Positions 18,657-27,534 of a stretch of 64,000 bases of DNA are shown here, one piece after another. Source of the stretch: Acinetobacter sp. N54.MGS-139 (lineage in GTDB: Bacteria; Pseudomonadota; Gammaproteobacteria; Burkholderiales; Burkholderiaceae_F). The position numbers were made by a program, and so were the translations under genes. The DNA lies in the NCBI GenBank assembly GCA_000980495.1, contig LARN01000001.1, forward strand, positions 1-64,000, read 5' to 3'. Position 1 is the stretch's first letter. Each line of letters begins with the position of its first letter. The notes beneath the pieces were generated by a model. It saw only the letters and a program-made list of their open reading frames with translations, had not been told where the DNA came from and did no database searches.

Positions 18657-18962
18657 ATGAGTCAGATGATTGTTACAGAAGTGCAGACCACGTTCAGTCC
18701 CGAAGAACTGCAGGAAGTAAGCGGGCTGCCCGCTGAGATTTTTAATGAAATTAAAGATCTGGGCGCACTGGATGAATTTTTAGACCACGGTCGATATGTT
18801 TCCCGCAGTTTTGTCGTCATCCGTAAGGCCGCCAGACTGCGCAGGACTTTTGATCTTCAGAGCGACGCCTTGGCTTTATTGATCCACTACATGGCCGAAG
18901 CCGATGCTTTGAAAGACAAGATCAGACATTACCAGCTTGGGAACATCAATCCTTACTTGTAA
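18657..18962 (+). CDS. cbpM: Chaperone modulator CbpM (MerR-like)
   Basis: A 101-residue protein. Its position directly after cbpA and its layout match CbpM, which binds the CbpA J-domain and blocks its co-chaperone and DNA-binding activities. The N-terminus looks like a MerR-type winged helix (FSPEELQEVSGLPAEI), followed by VSRSFVVIRKAARLRRTFDL and a C-terminal helix. AGGAG precedes the ATG at 18657. No own promoter is visible, so the inhibitor is made from the same message as its target. Confidence 0.85.
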   Translation: MSQMIVTEVQTTFSPEELQEVSGLPAEIFNEIKDLGALDEFLDHGRYVSRSFVVIRKAARLRRTFDLQSDALALLIHYMAEADALKDKIRHYQLGNINPYL

Positions 18963-19034
18963 GAGGAATTGCTAAATCTTCTTATGTTTGGACGTTCCTT
19001 TTGGTAGGCTAATACGGGAAAGGAAAGGACAAGC

Positions 19035-20411
19035 ATGGATTTATCTTTAAAACTTTTATCTATCTTCGCTCTGATCGTGGCGGCCGCCTACTTCGCCATA
19101 TCGGAAATCTCTCTTGCCGGGTCTCGCCGAGTCAGATTGACTCAAATGGTCGAGAACGGTGATAAGCGAGCCCAGGAGGTTATTAATCTTCAGGAAAAAC
19201 CCGGGCCGTTCTTCTCTGTTATTCAGATCGGCATTAATGCGGTTGCTATTCTCGGCGGTATCGTCGGTGAGGCCGCTTTCACGGATGTGTTTGCCGGTTT
19301 GTTCAAGTGGTTTGTTCCTGCTCAATACTTAGAGACAACGTCGTTTTTGTGTTCATTCCTTCTGATCACGATGTTGTTCATTATCTTTGCTGACCTCCTG
19401 CCGAAACGCATCGGTCTGACGAATCCGGAAAAAATTTCCGTGCGTCTGATCGGCTCAATGCAAGTTCTCATCAAAGTTCTGAAACCGTTTGTTTGGCTTC
19501 TTACGGTTATCTCCAACGCGTTAATGAAGCTGTTCGGTCTTCCGACCCAAAACAAAAACAAAATCACCAGTGAGGACATCGTCGCGACGGTGGACGCGGG
19601 CGCAGCTGCCGGTTTAATTGCGCCGAGCGAGCAGGCCGCCATTGAGAACGTGATGGATTTGGAGAGCCGCTTGGTTCCGAGCGCGATGACGGCGCGGGAA
19701 TATGTTGTTTATTTCACGCTGGATGAAAGCTATGAAAGCATCGCCAAGAAGATTGCTTCCAGCCCCCATAATAAGTTCCCCGTTTGCGATCGAGATATTG
19801 ACCACGTGATCGGATATGTGGATTCAAAAGACATTCTTCGCAGAGTCATTGAAGGGAAGACCTTTTCTCTTAAAGATCAAAACTGCATTTCTTCGCTTCC
19901 CGCGGTTCCTGATTCGCTGACACTGTCCGAAGTTTTGGATCTCTTTAAGACTCAGCGATCCGACTTTGCGGTGGTGCTGAATGAGTATGCCCTGACCGTC
20001 GGTGTGATTACATTGAACGACATTATGAGTACCGTCATGGGCGAATTTGTTTTAACACCTGACGAGGCTCAGATTGTTCAGCGTTCCGACGGCTCCTGGC
20101 TGATTGACGGCGCAACGCCGATTGACGATGTGGAGCGCGTTTTCGATTTCGGTCAGCTGCCGGAAGATGAAACCTATGAGACCGTGGCCGGCTTTATGAT
20201 GTATATGCTTCGCAAGATTCCGAAGTTAACCGACCACATTGAATACGGCGGTTATCGATTTGAAGTCATCGACGTTGAACGCCATAGAATTGACCAGATT
20301 TTAGTGACCAAAATCGGCTCGAAGGACGAAGATAAGAAACCTCTTCTCCCGGAGCAGTCCTCGGAGCAGGAAACGGCGGCCGAATCGTCTGCGGACGGAC
20401 AGCCTAAATAA
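19035..20411 (+). CDS. CNNM/CorC-family membrane protein with CBS domains (YtfL/PaeA-like)
   Basis: A 458-residue inner-membrane protein. The N-terminal DUF21 domain has about four membrane segments (to residue about 165, with FADLLPKRIGL). A tandem CBS pair (about 205-335) and a C-terminal CorC/HlyC domain (about 350-430) follow. The tail is acidic and low-complexity. Of E. coli relatives, PaeA (YtfL) has been linked to polyamine tolerance, while others affect Mg2+ or Co2+ handling; the substrate here is not evident. It is separated by 72 bases from cbpM and ends at a strong bidirectional terminator. Confidence 0.88.
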   Translation: MDLSLKLLSIFALIVAAAYFAISEISLAGSRRVRLTQMVENGDKRAQEVINLQEKPGPFFSVIQIGINAVAILGGIVGEAAFTDVFAGLFKWFVPAQYLETTSFLCSFLLITMLFIIFADLLPKRIGLTNPEKISVRLIGSMQVLIKVLKPFVWLLTVISNALMKLFGLPTQNKNKITSEDIVATVDAGAAAGLIAPSEQAAIENVMDLESRLVPSAMTAREYVVYFTLDESYESIAKKIASSPHNKFPVCDRDIDHVIGYVDSKDILRRVIEGKTFSLKDQNCISSLPAVPDSLTLSEVLDLFKTQRSDFAVVLNEYALTVGVITLNDIMSTVMGEFVLTPDEAQIVQRSDGSWLIDGATPIDDVERVFDFGQLPEDETYETVAGFMMYMLRKIPKLTDHIEYGGYRFEVIDVERHRIDQILVTKIGSKDEDKKPLLPEQSSEQETAAESSADGQPK

Positions 20412-20415
20412 GACG

Positions 20416-20441
20416 AAAACGGGAGTCAGCACTCCCGTTTT
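20416..20441. terminator. Bidirectional terminator between the CorC-family gene and topB
   Basis: The perfect 11-bp repeat AAAACGGGAGT-CAGC-ACTCCCGTTTT has A/T runs on both sides, so it can terminate both converging transcripts. Confidence 0.9.
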
Positions 20442-20469
20442 CATTTAAACCAACTTTGTCCGAACGATC

Positions 20470-22995
20470 TTAGCTCTCCGTTTTCTTAGCGGTTTTGGCC
20501 GTGGATTTTTTGGCAGGAGCGGTCGTCTTTTTGCCGCCGGTCTTTTCTTCAAACTTAAATCCGATTTTGCCTTTACTGTCCGTGACCAAGTAAGCAGAGA
20601 ATTTCCGCTTGGTTCGATTAGACACAAAGTTGTGAAGCAGATCTGTGGATCCGGTGGAAAGCAGTTTGCTCATCTCTTCTCGGCTTATCGGCTGCTGCAG
20701 AATGACTTTCGAGCTGCGGAAAGTGCACTTCTTCTTTGCGTTCGGATCGAGATGATCCTCACAGACATAGGCATTTTCCGTCTCATAGACATTCTTGCCG
20801 CAGACTGGGCATTTTCCTACGGGGTCGGTTTTGCGAAGTTCTTCGAGATCGACGGTCTCTCTCTCCGGCTTCTCTCCGAAGTCAAAGTCAATCTTGTAGT
20901 CCGGCGCCGGTCCGAGCTTGAGGACGGCAGAGAACGGTCGTCCCATTTTGCTGATGAATCCTTCGAGGGGTCCGATCTGGCCTTTTGTCAGCAGTTCGTC
21001 AACCTCTTCTGGCGCAAAGGTTCTGCCGCCCGGGTGTTTCGGAATGCTGTAATCGCAGGAAGTACAGGCGAAACGACGATAGTTTTCGACAATTTTTCCG
21101 CCGCACTTCGGGCAGGGGGCTTTCAGAGTGGCAGGATTGCTCAGAGGAACCGTGTCGGCCCCGTAGCTTTTCGCCCGATCCACAATGCTGCGGGTGAGAT
21201 CACCGATCTCTTTCATAAAGTCTTTACGTGAAAGCTGCCCTTTTTCAATTTGGGACAGTTTGTATTCCCACTCGCCTGTGAGCTCGGCTTCGGAAAGCGT
21301 TTCGATGTTCAGGCCTTTAAGGAGCGTAAGGAGCTGAGAAGCTTTTGCCGTCGGAATCAGCTCGCGTCCCTCGCGAATCAAGTAGCTCTGAGCGATGAGT
21401 CCTTCGATGATTGCAGCACGAGTGGCCGGGGTTCCGATGCCTTTTTCGGACATCGCATCACGCAGTTCCGCTTCTTCAACAGTCTTTCCGGCGTTTTCCA
21501 TTGCACTCAGCAGCGTCGCTTCGGTGTAGCGAGCCGGTGGTTTTGTTGCGAGTCCCAGGGCATCTGACTTGACGGCAAGCGGTGTCTCACCCTTTGTCAC
21601 GGGAACTAATTCGCTGCCGGAGTCTTCGCTTGTACGCCCGTAAACTTCCAGCCAGCCGGGATGCTGCATCACTTTTCCTTCGCTCACGAAGTGGTATCCC
21701 TCAACAACCGTTGTTCGTGTTGTATTCAAGAACTGAGCCGGAGGATAAAAAACAGCGATAAAGCGTTTCGTTACTAAGTCGTAAATCTTTTGCTCGACTT
21801 CGGACAAAGCCCCTTTGGGCACTTGACCGGTCGGAATAATGGCGAAGTGGTCACTGATCTTGGCATTATTGAAGATCTTTTTGGTGAACACGACATAGTT
21901 ATCCTGCAGGGCCTTTTGAGCGAACTTACCGAGGGAGGAGGTCTGAGCGACCGCACCCAAAATCTCTTTAACGGTAGGAAGGTAGTCTTCCGGCAGTGCG
22001 CGGGCATCCGTACGAGGATAGGTGAGCAGTTTGTGCTTTTCGTAAAGCGCCTGGGCAATTGACAGCGTTGTCTTAGCGGAGAAGCCGAAGCGGGAGTTGG
22101 CTTCGCGCTGCAGTGTGGTCAGGTCGTAAAGGGCCGGACAGGAAGAAGTCGAAGGTTTGGATATTTCGGTTACCGTGCCTTTCTTCTCTCTGACCGCGTC
22201 TGCAATTTTCTGCGCCTCTTCGGCGGACCAAAGCCTTTCGGCTTTCAAGTCAGGATCCGAACTCTTTTTGAAGGCAGGATCGAAGTACTTGCCCTCATAT
22301 ATACCGGCGTTCGCCTTAAAGTCGGCATGCACTTCCCAGTAATTGCGCGGGACGAAGCTTCGAATCTTCTCTTCGCGGTTAACAACGAGAGCCAGTGTAG
22401 GTGTCTGGACTCGGCCGACGGTCGTAAGGAAAAAACCGCCGTCCTTACTATTAAAAGCCGTCATGGCGCGGGTACCGTTAATACCTACCAGCCAGTCCGC
22501 TTCCGAGCGACTCTTGGCAGCATCCGCCAGAGGCTGCATCTGTGCGTCCGTCCTCAGATGCTTGAAGGCATCCAGGATTGCACCCTTTGTCATGGACTGA
22601 AGCCACAAACGATAAATCGGTTTCTTACTCTTGGCCGCTTCCATAATGTAGCGGAAGATCAGCTCGCCCTCGCGCCCCGCATCACAGGCGTTTATGACTT
22701 TGTCAACCTCTTTGCTCTTGAGAAGTTTTTTAAGTCCGTTCAACTTGGTTTCGGACTTTTTAATCGGAGCAAGATCAAAGTGAGAAGGGATGACCGGAAG
22801 ATTGGCGAAGCTCCATTTACCTCTTTTTACTTCGTATTCTGCCGGCTCCTTGAGTTCGAGAAGGTGACCCACAGCGGAAGCAACAATATAAGAATCTCCC
22901 TCGTAGTGGTCTCCGACTTTTTTTAAACCGCCGATCGCCCTTGCTATATCTCCTGCAACAGACGGTTTTTCGGCGATGACAAGTGTTTTGCCCAT
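20470..22995 (-). CDS. topB: DNA topoisomerase III
   Basis: An 841-residue type IA topoisomerase that passes single DNA strands and resolves linked replication intermediates. The Toprim domain starts with KTLVIAEKPSV and carries INACDAGREGE (acidic residues near 105). The catalytic tyrosine is Y326 in LLTYPRTDAR. It is longer than E. coli TopB (653): the C-terminus adds zinc-ribbon-like cysteine clusters, including CPKCGGKIVENYRRFAC and CPVCGKNVYETENAYVC, and ends in a Lys/Ala/Thr-rich tail. That C-terminal layout resembles TopA and plasmid or ICE TopB forms. It is transcribed alone. Confidence 0.94.
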   Translation of the reverse strand: MGKTLVIAEKPSVAGDIARAIGGLKKVGDHYEGDSYIVASAVGHLLELKEPAEYEVKRGKWSFANLPVIPSHFDLAPIKKSETKLNGLKKLLKSKEVDKVINACDAGREGELIFRYIMEAAKSKKPIYRLWLQSMTKGAILDAFKHLRTDAQMQPLADAAKSRSEADWLVGINGTRAMTAFNSKDGGFFLTTVGRVQTPTLALVVNREEKIRSFVPRNYWEVHADFKANAGIYEGKYFDPAFKKSSDPDLKAERLWSAEEAQKIADAVREKKGTVTEISKPSTSSCPALYDLTTLQREANSRFGFSAKTTLSIAQALYEKHKLLTYPRTDARALPEDYLPTVKEILGAVAQTSSLGKFAQKALQDNYVVFTKKIFNNAKISDHFAIIPTGQVPKGALSEVEQKIYDLVTKRFIAVFYPPAQFLNTTRTTVVEGYHFVSEGKVMQHPGWLEVYGRTSEDSGSELVPVTKGETPLAVKSDALGLATKPPARYTEATLLSAMENAGKTVEEAELRDAMSEKGIGTPATRAAIIEGLIAQSYLIREGRELIPTAKASQLLTLLKGLNIETLSEAELTGEWEYKLSQIEKGQLSRKDFMKEIGDLTRSIVDRAKSYGADTVPLSNPATLKAPCPKCGGKIVENYRRFACTSCDYSIPKHPGGRTFAPEEVDELLTKGQIGPLEGFISKMGRPFSAVLKLGPAPDYKIDFDFGEKPERETVDLEELRKTDPVGKCPVCGKNVYETENAYVCEDHLDPNAKKKCTFRSSKVILQQPISREEMSKLLSTGSTDLLHNFVSNRTKRKFSAYLVTDSKGKIGFKFEEKTGGKKTTAPAKKSTAKTAKKTES

Positions 22996-23162
22996 TTTTA
23001 ATCCAATAATTATGTACTTATGTCTTTTTCTAAATTAGCACTTTTTCAAAGACGCGGTTATTTCTTTTCCGTTAATCAACATGTAACAGGTGTTTTAGTC
23101 CGTATATAAGTACTTGCTGCGACGAGTATTATTAAAGGTTTACAGATAACAAATTGATTTTT

Positions 23163-23176
23163 GGAGCATAAAGTTG
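23163..23176 (+). promoter_or_regulatory. Ribosome-binding site fixing a TTG start for def
   Basis: GGAG at 23163-23166 lies 7 bases before TTG (23174-23176). The TTG is followed directly by [11 protein letters not shown], the conserved N-terminus, and no upstream ATG or GTG fits. Confidence 0.7.
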
Positions 23177-23701
23177 GCTTTACTTCCGATTCTTAAATAT
23201 CCTGATCCGCGGCTCGCAACAAAGGCAGCAACGGTTACGGAGTTTGACGACAAACTCAAGCAGCTTGCCGCCGATATGGCCGAAACGATGTACAAAGCTC
23301 CCGGCGTAGGTCTTGCCGCCACACAGGTCGATCGCCACATTCGATTGATTGTGATTGATATTACCGAAGAGAAGAATGACCTGAAGGTCTTGGTCAATCC
23401 GGAACTTGTTGAGTCAAGCGAAGAGACTAAACCCTGGGAAGAAGGATGCTTATCGCTTCCGGGTATTTACGACAAGGTCACCCGACCGGCTCAGGTAAAG
23501 ATCAAGGCTCAGGACCTGGAAGGAAACTTTTTTGAATTGGAATGCGACGGACTTTTAGCCGTCTGCGTTCAGCACGAAATGGATCACTTAGACGGTTTGG
23601 TTTTTGTGGATCATTTGAGCATGCTTAAGAAACAGCGTATTCGCCACAAGATTCGCAAGATGCGTCTTGAAGAAGAGCGGGCCGCTAAGGAAGAGGCCTA
23701 A
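23174..23701 (+). CDS. def: Peptide deformylase
   Basis: A 175-residue metalloenzyme that removes the formyl group from new proteins, complementing Fmt encoded 1 kb away. The three family motifs are GVGLAATQ (44-51), EGCLSLP with metal ligand C92, and QHEMDHLDG with ligands H134 and H138 and catalytic E135. The start is TTG, which may keep expression moderate. In many bacteria def and fmt are adjacent and co-transcribed; here a hydrolase gene on the other strand is inserted between them. Confidence 0.97.
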   Translation: MALLPILKYPDPRLATKAATVTEFDDKLKQLAADMAETMYKAPGVGLAATQVDRHIRLIVIDITEEKNDLKVLVNPELVESSEETKPWEEGCLSLPGIYDKVTRPAQVKIKAQDLEGNFFELECDGLLAVCVQHEMDHLDGLVFVDHLSMLKKQRIRHKIRKMRLEEERAAKEEA

Positions 23702-23702
23702 G

Positions 23703-24599
23703 TTAGGCTTCCGCCTGCCAAACGTGAGAGGCGATTGACCGCGTGATTGTTTCGAAATGGATCGGGGGCAAGTCGTGTCCCATGCGCGGCAGGGAGATGA
23801 ATTCAGACTTAGGAATTAAGTCAGCAACTTCTTTTCCCGCCGCCAGCGGCAGGAGGGGATCGTCCTCGCCGTGGATGACTAATGTCGGTGCGGTAATACG
23901 AGCGATGTCGCCGGATCGGTCTCCGCTTGCCAGAATCGCCAGGAGCTGACGTTCTCCAGCAGCCTGATCAATCTCGTAGCGGCTCATTTCGTGAAGGAGT
24001 TCATGCTTTTCCTGCGCAGAGTACTCATAACTCGGACTTTTCAGCGTCATAAACACTCTTTCTAAATGCTTCTCTCTTCCATCCTCGGTCGACAGGTCTC
24101 CCGAGTGCATCAGGATTGAATAAATCGCGCGCAGTTTTCCTAGGCCTGTTCTCGGGTTGCCCGAGGCTGACATGACGGAAGTGAGGGACGCGACTCTCGA
24201 GGGTCGGATCGATGCGAGGGTCTGACCGATCATTCCTCCCATCGAGGCTCCTACAACATGCGCTCTCTGGAGCTTTAGTTCGTCCAGCAGCTGCACTAAG
24301 TCGAGGGCCATATCTTCGAGGAGGTAGGGCGCCTGGACGGGCAGGCGAAGGAGCGTCCTGCCGATGGCGGCAGGAACGGACATAGACGTTTTCAGATGAG
24401 AAAAGTGCTCGGACAAGCCTGCATCTCGGTTATCAACTGTGATGACGCGAAGGCTCTTTTCCAGCAGCATGGAAATAAAGCTCCGGGGCCAGCCGGCCGC
24501 CGGCATTCCCAGTCCCATGATTAAGAGAACGGCCGGAAGCTGTTTATCGCCGAACACCTCGTAGTGAAAGCGTCCCGTTTTTAAATGAGCAAAAGGCAT
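23703..24599 (-). CDS. Alpha/beta-fold hydrolase
   Basis: A cytoplasmic alpha/beta hydrolase of 298 residues from the ATG at 24599 (MPFAHLKTG); an in-frame ATG at 24626 would add nine residues but has no ribosome site. The oxyanion strand is LLIMGLGMPAAGW. The nucleophile elbow GASMGG holds the catalytic Ser near residue 126, the Asp is in HGEDDPLLP, and the His is in RMGHDLPP near the C-terminus, so the triad is complete. The reaction is unknown; it resembles esterase or aclacinomycin-methylesterase-like enzymes. It converges on def, with stops 1 base apart, and sits between def and fmt. Confidence 0.88.
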   Translation of the reverse strand: MPFAHLKTGRFHYEVFGDKQLPAVLLIMGLGMPAAGWPRSFISMLLEKSLRVITVDNRDAGLSEHFSHLKTSMSVPAAIGRTLLRLPVQAPYLLEDMALDLVQLLDELKLQRAHVVGASMGGMIGQTLASIRPSRVASLTSVMSASGNPRTGLGKLRAIYSILMHSGDLSTEDGREKHLERVFMTLKSPSYEYSAQEKHELLHEMSRYEIDQAAGERQLLAILASGDRSGDIARITAPTLVIHGEDDPLLPLAAGKEVADLIPKSEFISLPRMGHDLPPIHFETITRSIASHVWQAEA

Positions 24600-24689
24600 G
24601 AGCAAACCACCGAAAATAGTCAGCATTGATTATGAAACAATCAGCTCCGTCATTACAATTTCAATTCTGATTCGGGTTAAGAGGACAAG

Positions 24690-25664
24690 ATGAGAATAAT
24701 TTTTGCAGGAACGCCGGAGTTTGCGGCAAAAGCCCTTGAGGCATTAATTCAGAGCGAACATGAAGTTGTGATGGTTTTATCTCAGCCGGATCGCCCTGCA
24801 GGGCGCGGACGCAAGCTGAAAGAAAGCGCTGTGAAGGCGCTGGCCAAGCAGCATCATATTCCGGTTTACACCCCGCTCACCCTCAGAGTCGAAAAAGGCG
24901 GCGAGGAAACGGCCGAAGTCCTGGCAAAAATGCAGGAAGCAAACGCGGACGTCCTCGTTGTGGCGGCTTATGGTCTTATCGTTCCTCAGTTTGTTCTTGA
25001 TATTCCCTCGGGCGTTCTGCCTCAAAAGTATCCGACGCTGAAGGCTGTAAATATTCACGGCAGTCTCCTTCCGCAATGGCGCGGGGCGGCACCGATTGCG
25101 CGAGCCATTGAGCGGGGAGACAAGGAAACTGGCATTACGTTGATGCAGATGGATGCCGGACTTGATACCGGACCCATGCTGATGAAGCGTTCCGTGGAAA
25201 TTACGCCCGAGGATACGGCCGGCGATCTTACCGAGACGCTTTCCCGCGTCGGAGCCGAGTTGCTGATAGAGTATTTGCGGGATCCTGAAGCTTTTCCTCC
25301 GCTCCCTCAGCCGGAAGGCGCCACTTACGCCTCCAAGCTTGCGAAAGCGGAAGGCAAGATTGACTGGACGGCGTCTGCCGATAAGATTGCCGATAAGGTC
25401 AGAGCTTTTAATCCGGTTCCGGGCTGTTTCTGCACCTGCGGCGACGAGGTTCTTAAGATTTGGATGGCTTTTGCCGAACCGGAAAAGAAAACCGGCGAGG
25501 CCCCGGGAACAGTCATTGAAAGCGGTGCAAAAGGGATTCTAGCTGCCTGCGGCGGCGGTTCTGTTTTGCGTATTACCCGTCTGCAGAGACCCGGCGGAAA
25601 ACAGCTGGATGTTCGAGACTTTATTGCCGGTCATGCCTTTTCCAAAGGGGAGGTTCTTAAATGA
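24690..25664 (+). CDS. fmt: Methionyl-tRNA formyltransferase
   Basis: A 324-residue enzyme that formylates initiator Met-tRNA using 10-formyl-tetrahydrofolate. The N-terminal domain has FAGTPEFAA and the catalytic block NIHGSLLPQWRGAAPI (Asn and His near 120-122). The C-terminal OB-fold domain binds tRNA. GAGGACAAG precedes the ATG. Its ATGA overlap with rsmB shows coupled translation, a widespread fmt-rsmB pairing. Confidence 0.97.
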   Translation: MRIIFAGTPEFAAKALEALIQSEHEVVMVLSQPDRPAGRGRKLKESAVKALAKQHHIPVYTPLTLRVEKGGEETAEVLAKMQEANADVLVVAAYGLIVPQFVLDIPSGVLPQKYPTLKAVNIHGSLLPQWRGAAPIARAIERGDKETGITLMQMDAGLDTGPMLMKRSVEITPEDTAGDLTETLSRVGAELLIEYLRDPEAFPPLPQPEGATYASKLAKAEGKIDWTASADKIADKVRAFNPVPGCFCTCGDEVLKIWMAFAEPEKKTGEAPGTVIESGAKGILAACGGGSVLRITRLQRPGGKQLDVRDFIAGHAFSKGEVLK

Positions 25665-26965
25665 GTTCCGCCTCCTTAGCCGTCACTCTTACGCAGACAA
25701 TTCCGCTTTGGATCGGAGTCAAAAAGGGTCTCTCGATAGAGAAGGTGCTCGAAGGACTGCCGAAGGATTCCGAAAACAGGAGCGCCTGCCAAAGCGTTCT
25801 GTACACCGCTGTACGCCAGAGAGCTCTTCTGCAAAAACTCTCTTCGGATCTCATCTCCCGCGCACCTGCTGACGACGTATTGGCGTTAATCGAACTTGCG
25901 CTGGGTCTTTTGAGCGAGGGAAAAGAAAAGCCTTTTACTGTCGTTAATGAAGCGGTGGCAGCGGCGAAGCATTCCCGCAAAATGATGAAGGCCGCAAATT
26001 TCGTCAATGCGATTTTGAGGCGATTCGGTAGAGAAAAGACTGAGCTTTTAGCGAAGGCCGAAAAGCAGCCGACGGTTCGTTTCAATGCTCCCGACTGGTG
26101 GATTCGACGCTACGAGGCTGTGTTTGGCGAACAAGCGCCTGAAATTTTTGCGCTTCAGCAAAAACATCCGCCGATGACGCTTCGCGTCAACACAAGAAAA
26201 GTATCGGTAGAAGAGGCGAAAGCCAAACTGGAAAAGGCAAGGATCCCGACAGAGCGAGTCGGAAAATTCGGCTTGATCCTTCTGTCTCCGAAGCCGGTAA
26301 AAGACGTTCCCGGTTTCACGGAGGGAGAGGTTTCTGTGCAGGATGCCGGCAGTCAATTGGCTGCCGAACTCCTTGATGCAAAGAAGGGCATGCGTGTTTT
26401 GGACGCCTGCGCGGCTCCCGGCGGTAAGACGGCTCATATTTTGGAGCTGGCCGAGGTGGATATGACAGCGCTTGAAATTGATCCCAAGCGTGCCTCCCGG
26501 ATTACCGAAAACCTTGACCGACTGGGTTTGAAAGCAAAAGTGGCGGTTGCAGACGCAGGCGAGCCTAAAAAATGGTGGGACGGGCGGCCCTTTGAAAGGA
26601 TTCTCCTGGATGCTCCCTGTACCGCCTCCGGAATCGTAAGAAGACATCCTGATATTCCTTGGTCAAGAAAGCCCGAGGATATTGGCAAACTTGCCCGAAC
26701 TCAGGGAAAGCTTCTGGAAACAATGTGGCCCCTCCTGGCAAATAATGGCAGAATTCTATATGCCGTCTGCTCGGTTTTCCCCGAAGAGGGACCGCGCGGA
26801 ATCGAGGGCTTTTGCGCACGCCATCCCGACGCCAAACTGATTCAGATCGGACCGAAAGGCGAGAAACTTTTATCGCTTGCTCCCGCAGAGAGCCTTCAGG
26901 ATTCTGATTCTGTATGGCCTGCTACGCATGACGGATTCTTTTACGCTTTACTTGAGAAAATTTGA
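25661..26965 (+). CDS. rsmB: 16S rRNA m5C967 methyltransferase
   Basis: A 434-residue enzyme with an N-terminal NusB-like RNA-binding domain (about 1-140) and a C-terminal Rossmann methyltransferase. SAM is held by LDACAAPGGKTAH. LDAPCTASGIVRRHPD contains motif IV with one key Cys, and AVCSVFPEEG holds the catalytic Cys of motif VI. It methylates C967 of 16S rRNA during 30S assembly. It overlaps fmt upstream, and its stop TGA overlaps the ATG of the next gene by one base (TGATG). Confidence 0.96.
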   Translation: MSSASLAVTLTQTIPLWIGVKKGLSIEKVLEGLPKDSENRSACQSVLYTAVRQRALLQKLSSDLISRAPADDVLALIELALGLLSEGKEKPFTVVNEAVAAAKHSRKMMKAANFVNAILRRFGREKTELLAKAEKQPTVRFNAPDWWIRRYEAVFGEQAPEIFALQQKHPPMTLRVNTRKVSVEEAKAKLEKARIPTERVGKFGLILLSPKPVKDVPGFTEGEVSVQDAGSQLAAELLDAKKGMRVLDACAAPGGKTAHILELAEVDMTALEIDPKRASRITENLDRLGLKAKVAVADAGEPKKWWDGRPFERILLDAPCTASGIVRRHPDIPWSRKPEDIGKLARTQGKLLETMWPLLANNGRILYAVCSVFPEEGPRGIEGFCARHPDAKLIQIGPKGEKLLSLAPAESLQDSDSVWPATHDGFFYALLEKI

Positions 26966-27534
26966 TGTACCTAAAGAAACTGCTTGCGATTAGCTTCCTT
27001 GCCATGAGTGCTTCTCTAAGTGCCTTGGCTTCGGATGTTGTCGTGCCTGTCGACCCCATTATTGAGGGGCACGAAGTGCCGGCAAAGGGACTGTATTTCA
27101 GCGGCAGTTTTGAATTTGAACTGAGCTCTGAGGTTGAGGATGTTCTTCAGCGCGGTATCACGCTTTATTTCGTGATTGAAGTCGAGGTGGAAAAAAAACG
27201 CTGGTACTGGTTTGATCGCCCTATTTGCGGGATTAAAGAGACTATCCGGCTGAGTTTTAATCCTCTTACGCGCAGCTACCGCGTTGCCATCGGCGGTATG
27301 ACGCAAAGTTTCGCTTCGCTGGAGGGTGCTCTCAGATTTATTAAAACGATAAATAATTTGTATGTGGGCTCCTACCGCAGTCTTAATCCTGAAGATTATG
27401 AAGCGCGGGCTCGTTTTTATCTAGATACTTCCAAACTGCCTCGCCCGTTCCAAGTAACACTGAGAAAGGATGACGGGTGGAATTTGAATTCGGGATGGTT
27501 TGACGCCGAGATTAAGGGCGCTGGGGAGAAATAA
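26965..27534 (+). CDS. DUF4390 exported protein
   Basis: A 189-residue protein from the ATG at 26965; a TTG 3 bases earlier is also open. A signal peptide (about 1-22) ends at ALA-S, so it is exported. The body is mostly beta strands with the DUF4390 hallmarks YFVIEVEVEKKRWYWFD and NPLTRSYRV. Function is unknown for the family. It is tightly packed between rsmB and ntrY, and the stop is directly followed by the ntrY ATG, which suggests a link to the NtrY sensor, possibly in the periplasm; this is inference. Confidence 0.85.
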   Translation: MYLKKLLAISFLAMSASLSALASDVVVPVDPIIEGHEVPAKGLYFSGSFEFELSSEVEDVLQRGITLYFVIEVEVEKKRWYWFDRPICGIKETIRLSFNPLTRSYRVAIGGMTQSFASLEGALRFIKTINNLYVGSYRSLNPEDYEARARFYLDTSKLPRPFQVTLRKDDGWNLNSGWFDAEIKGAGEK

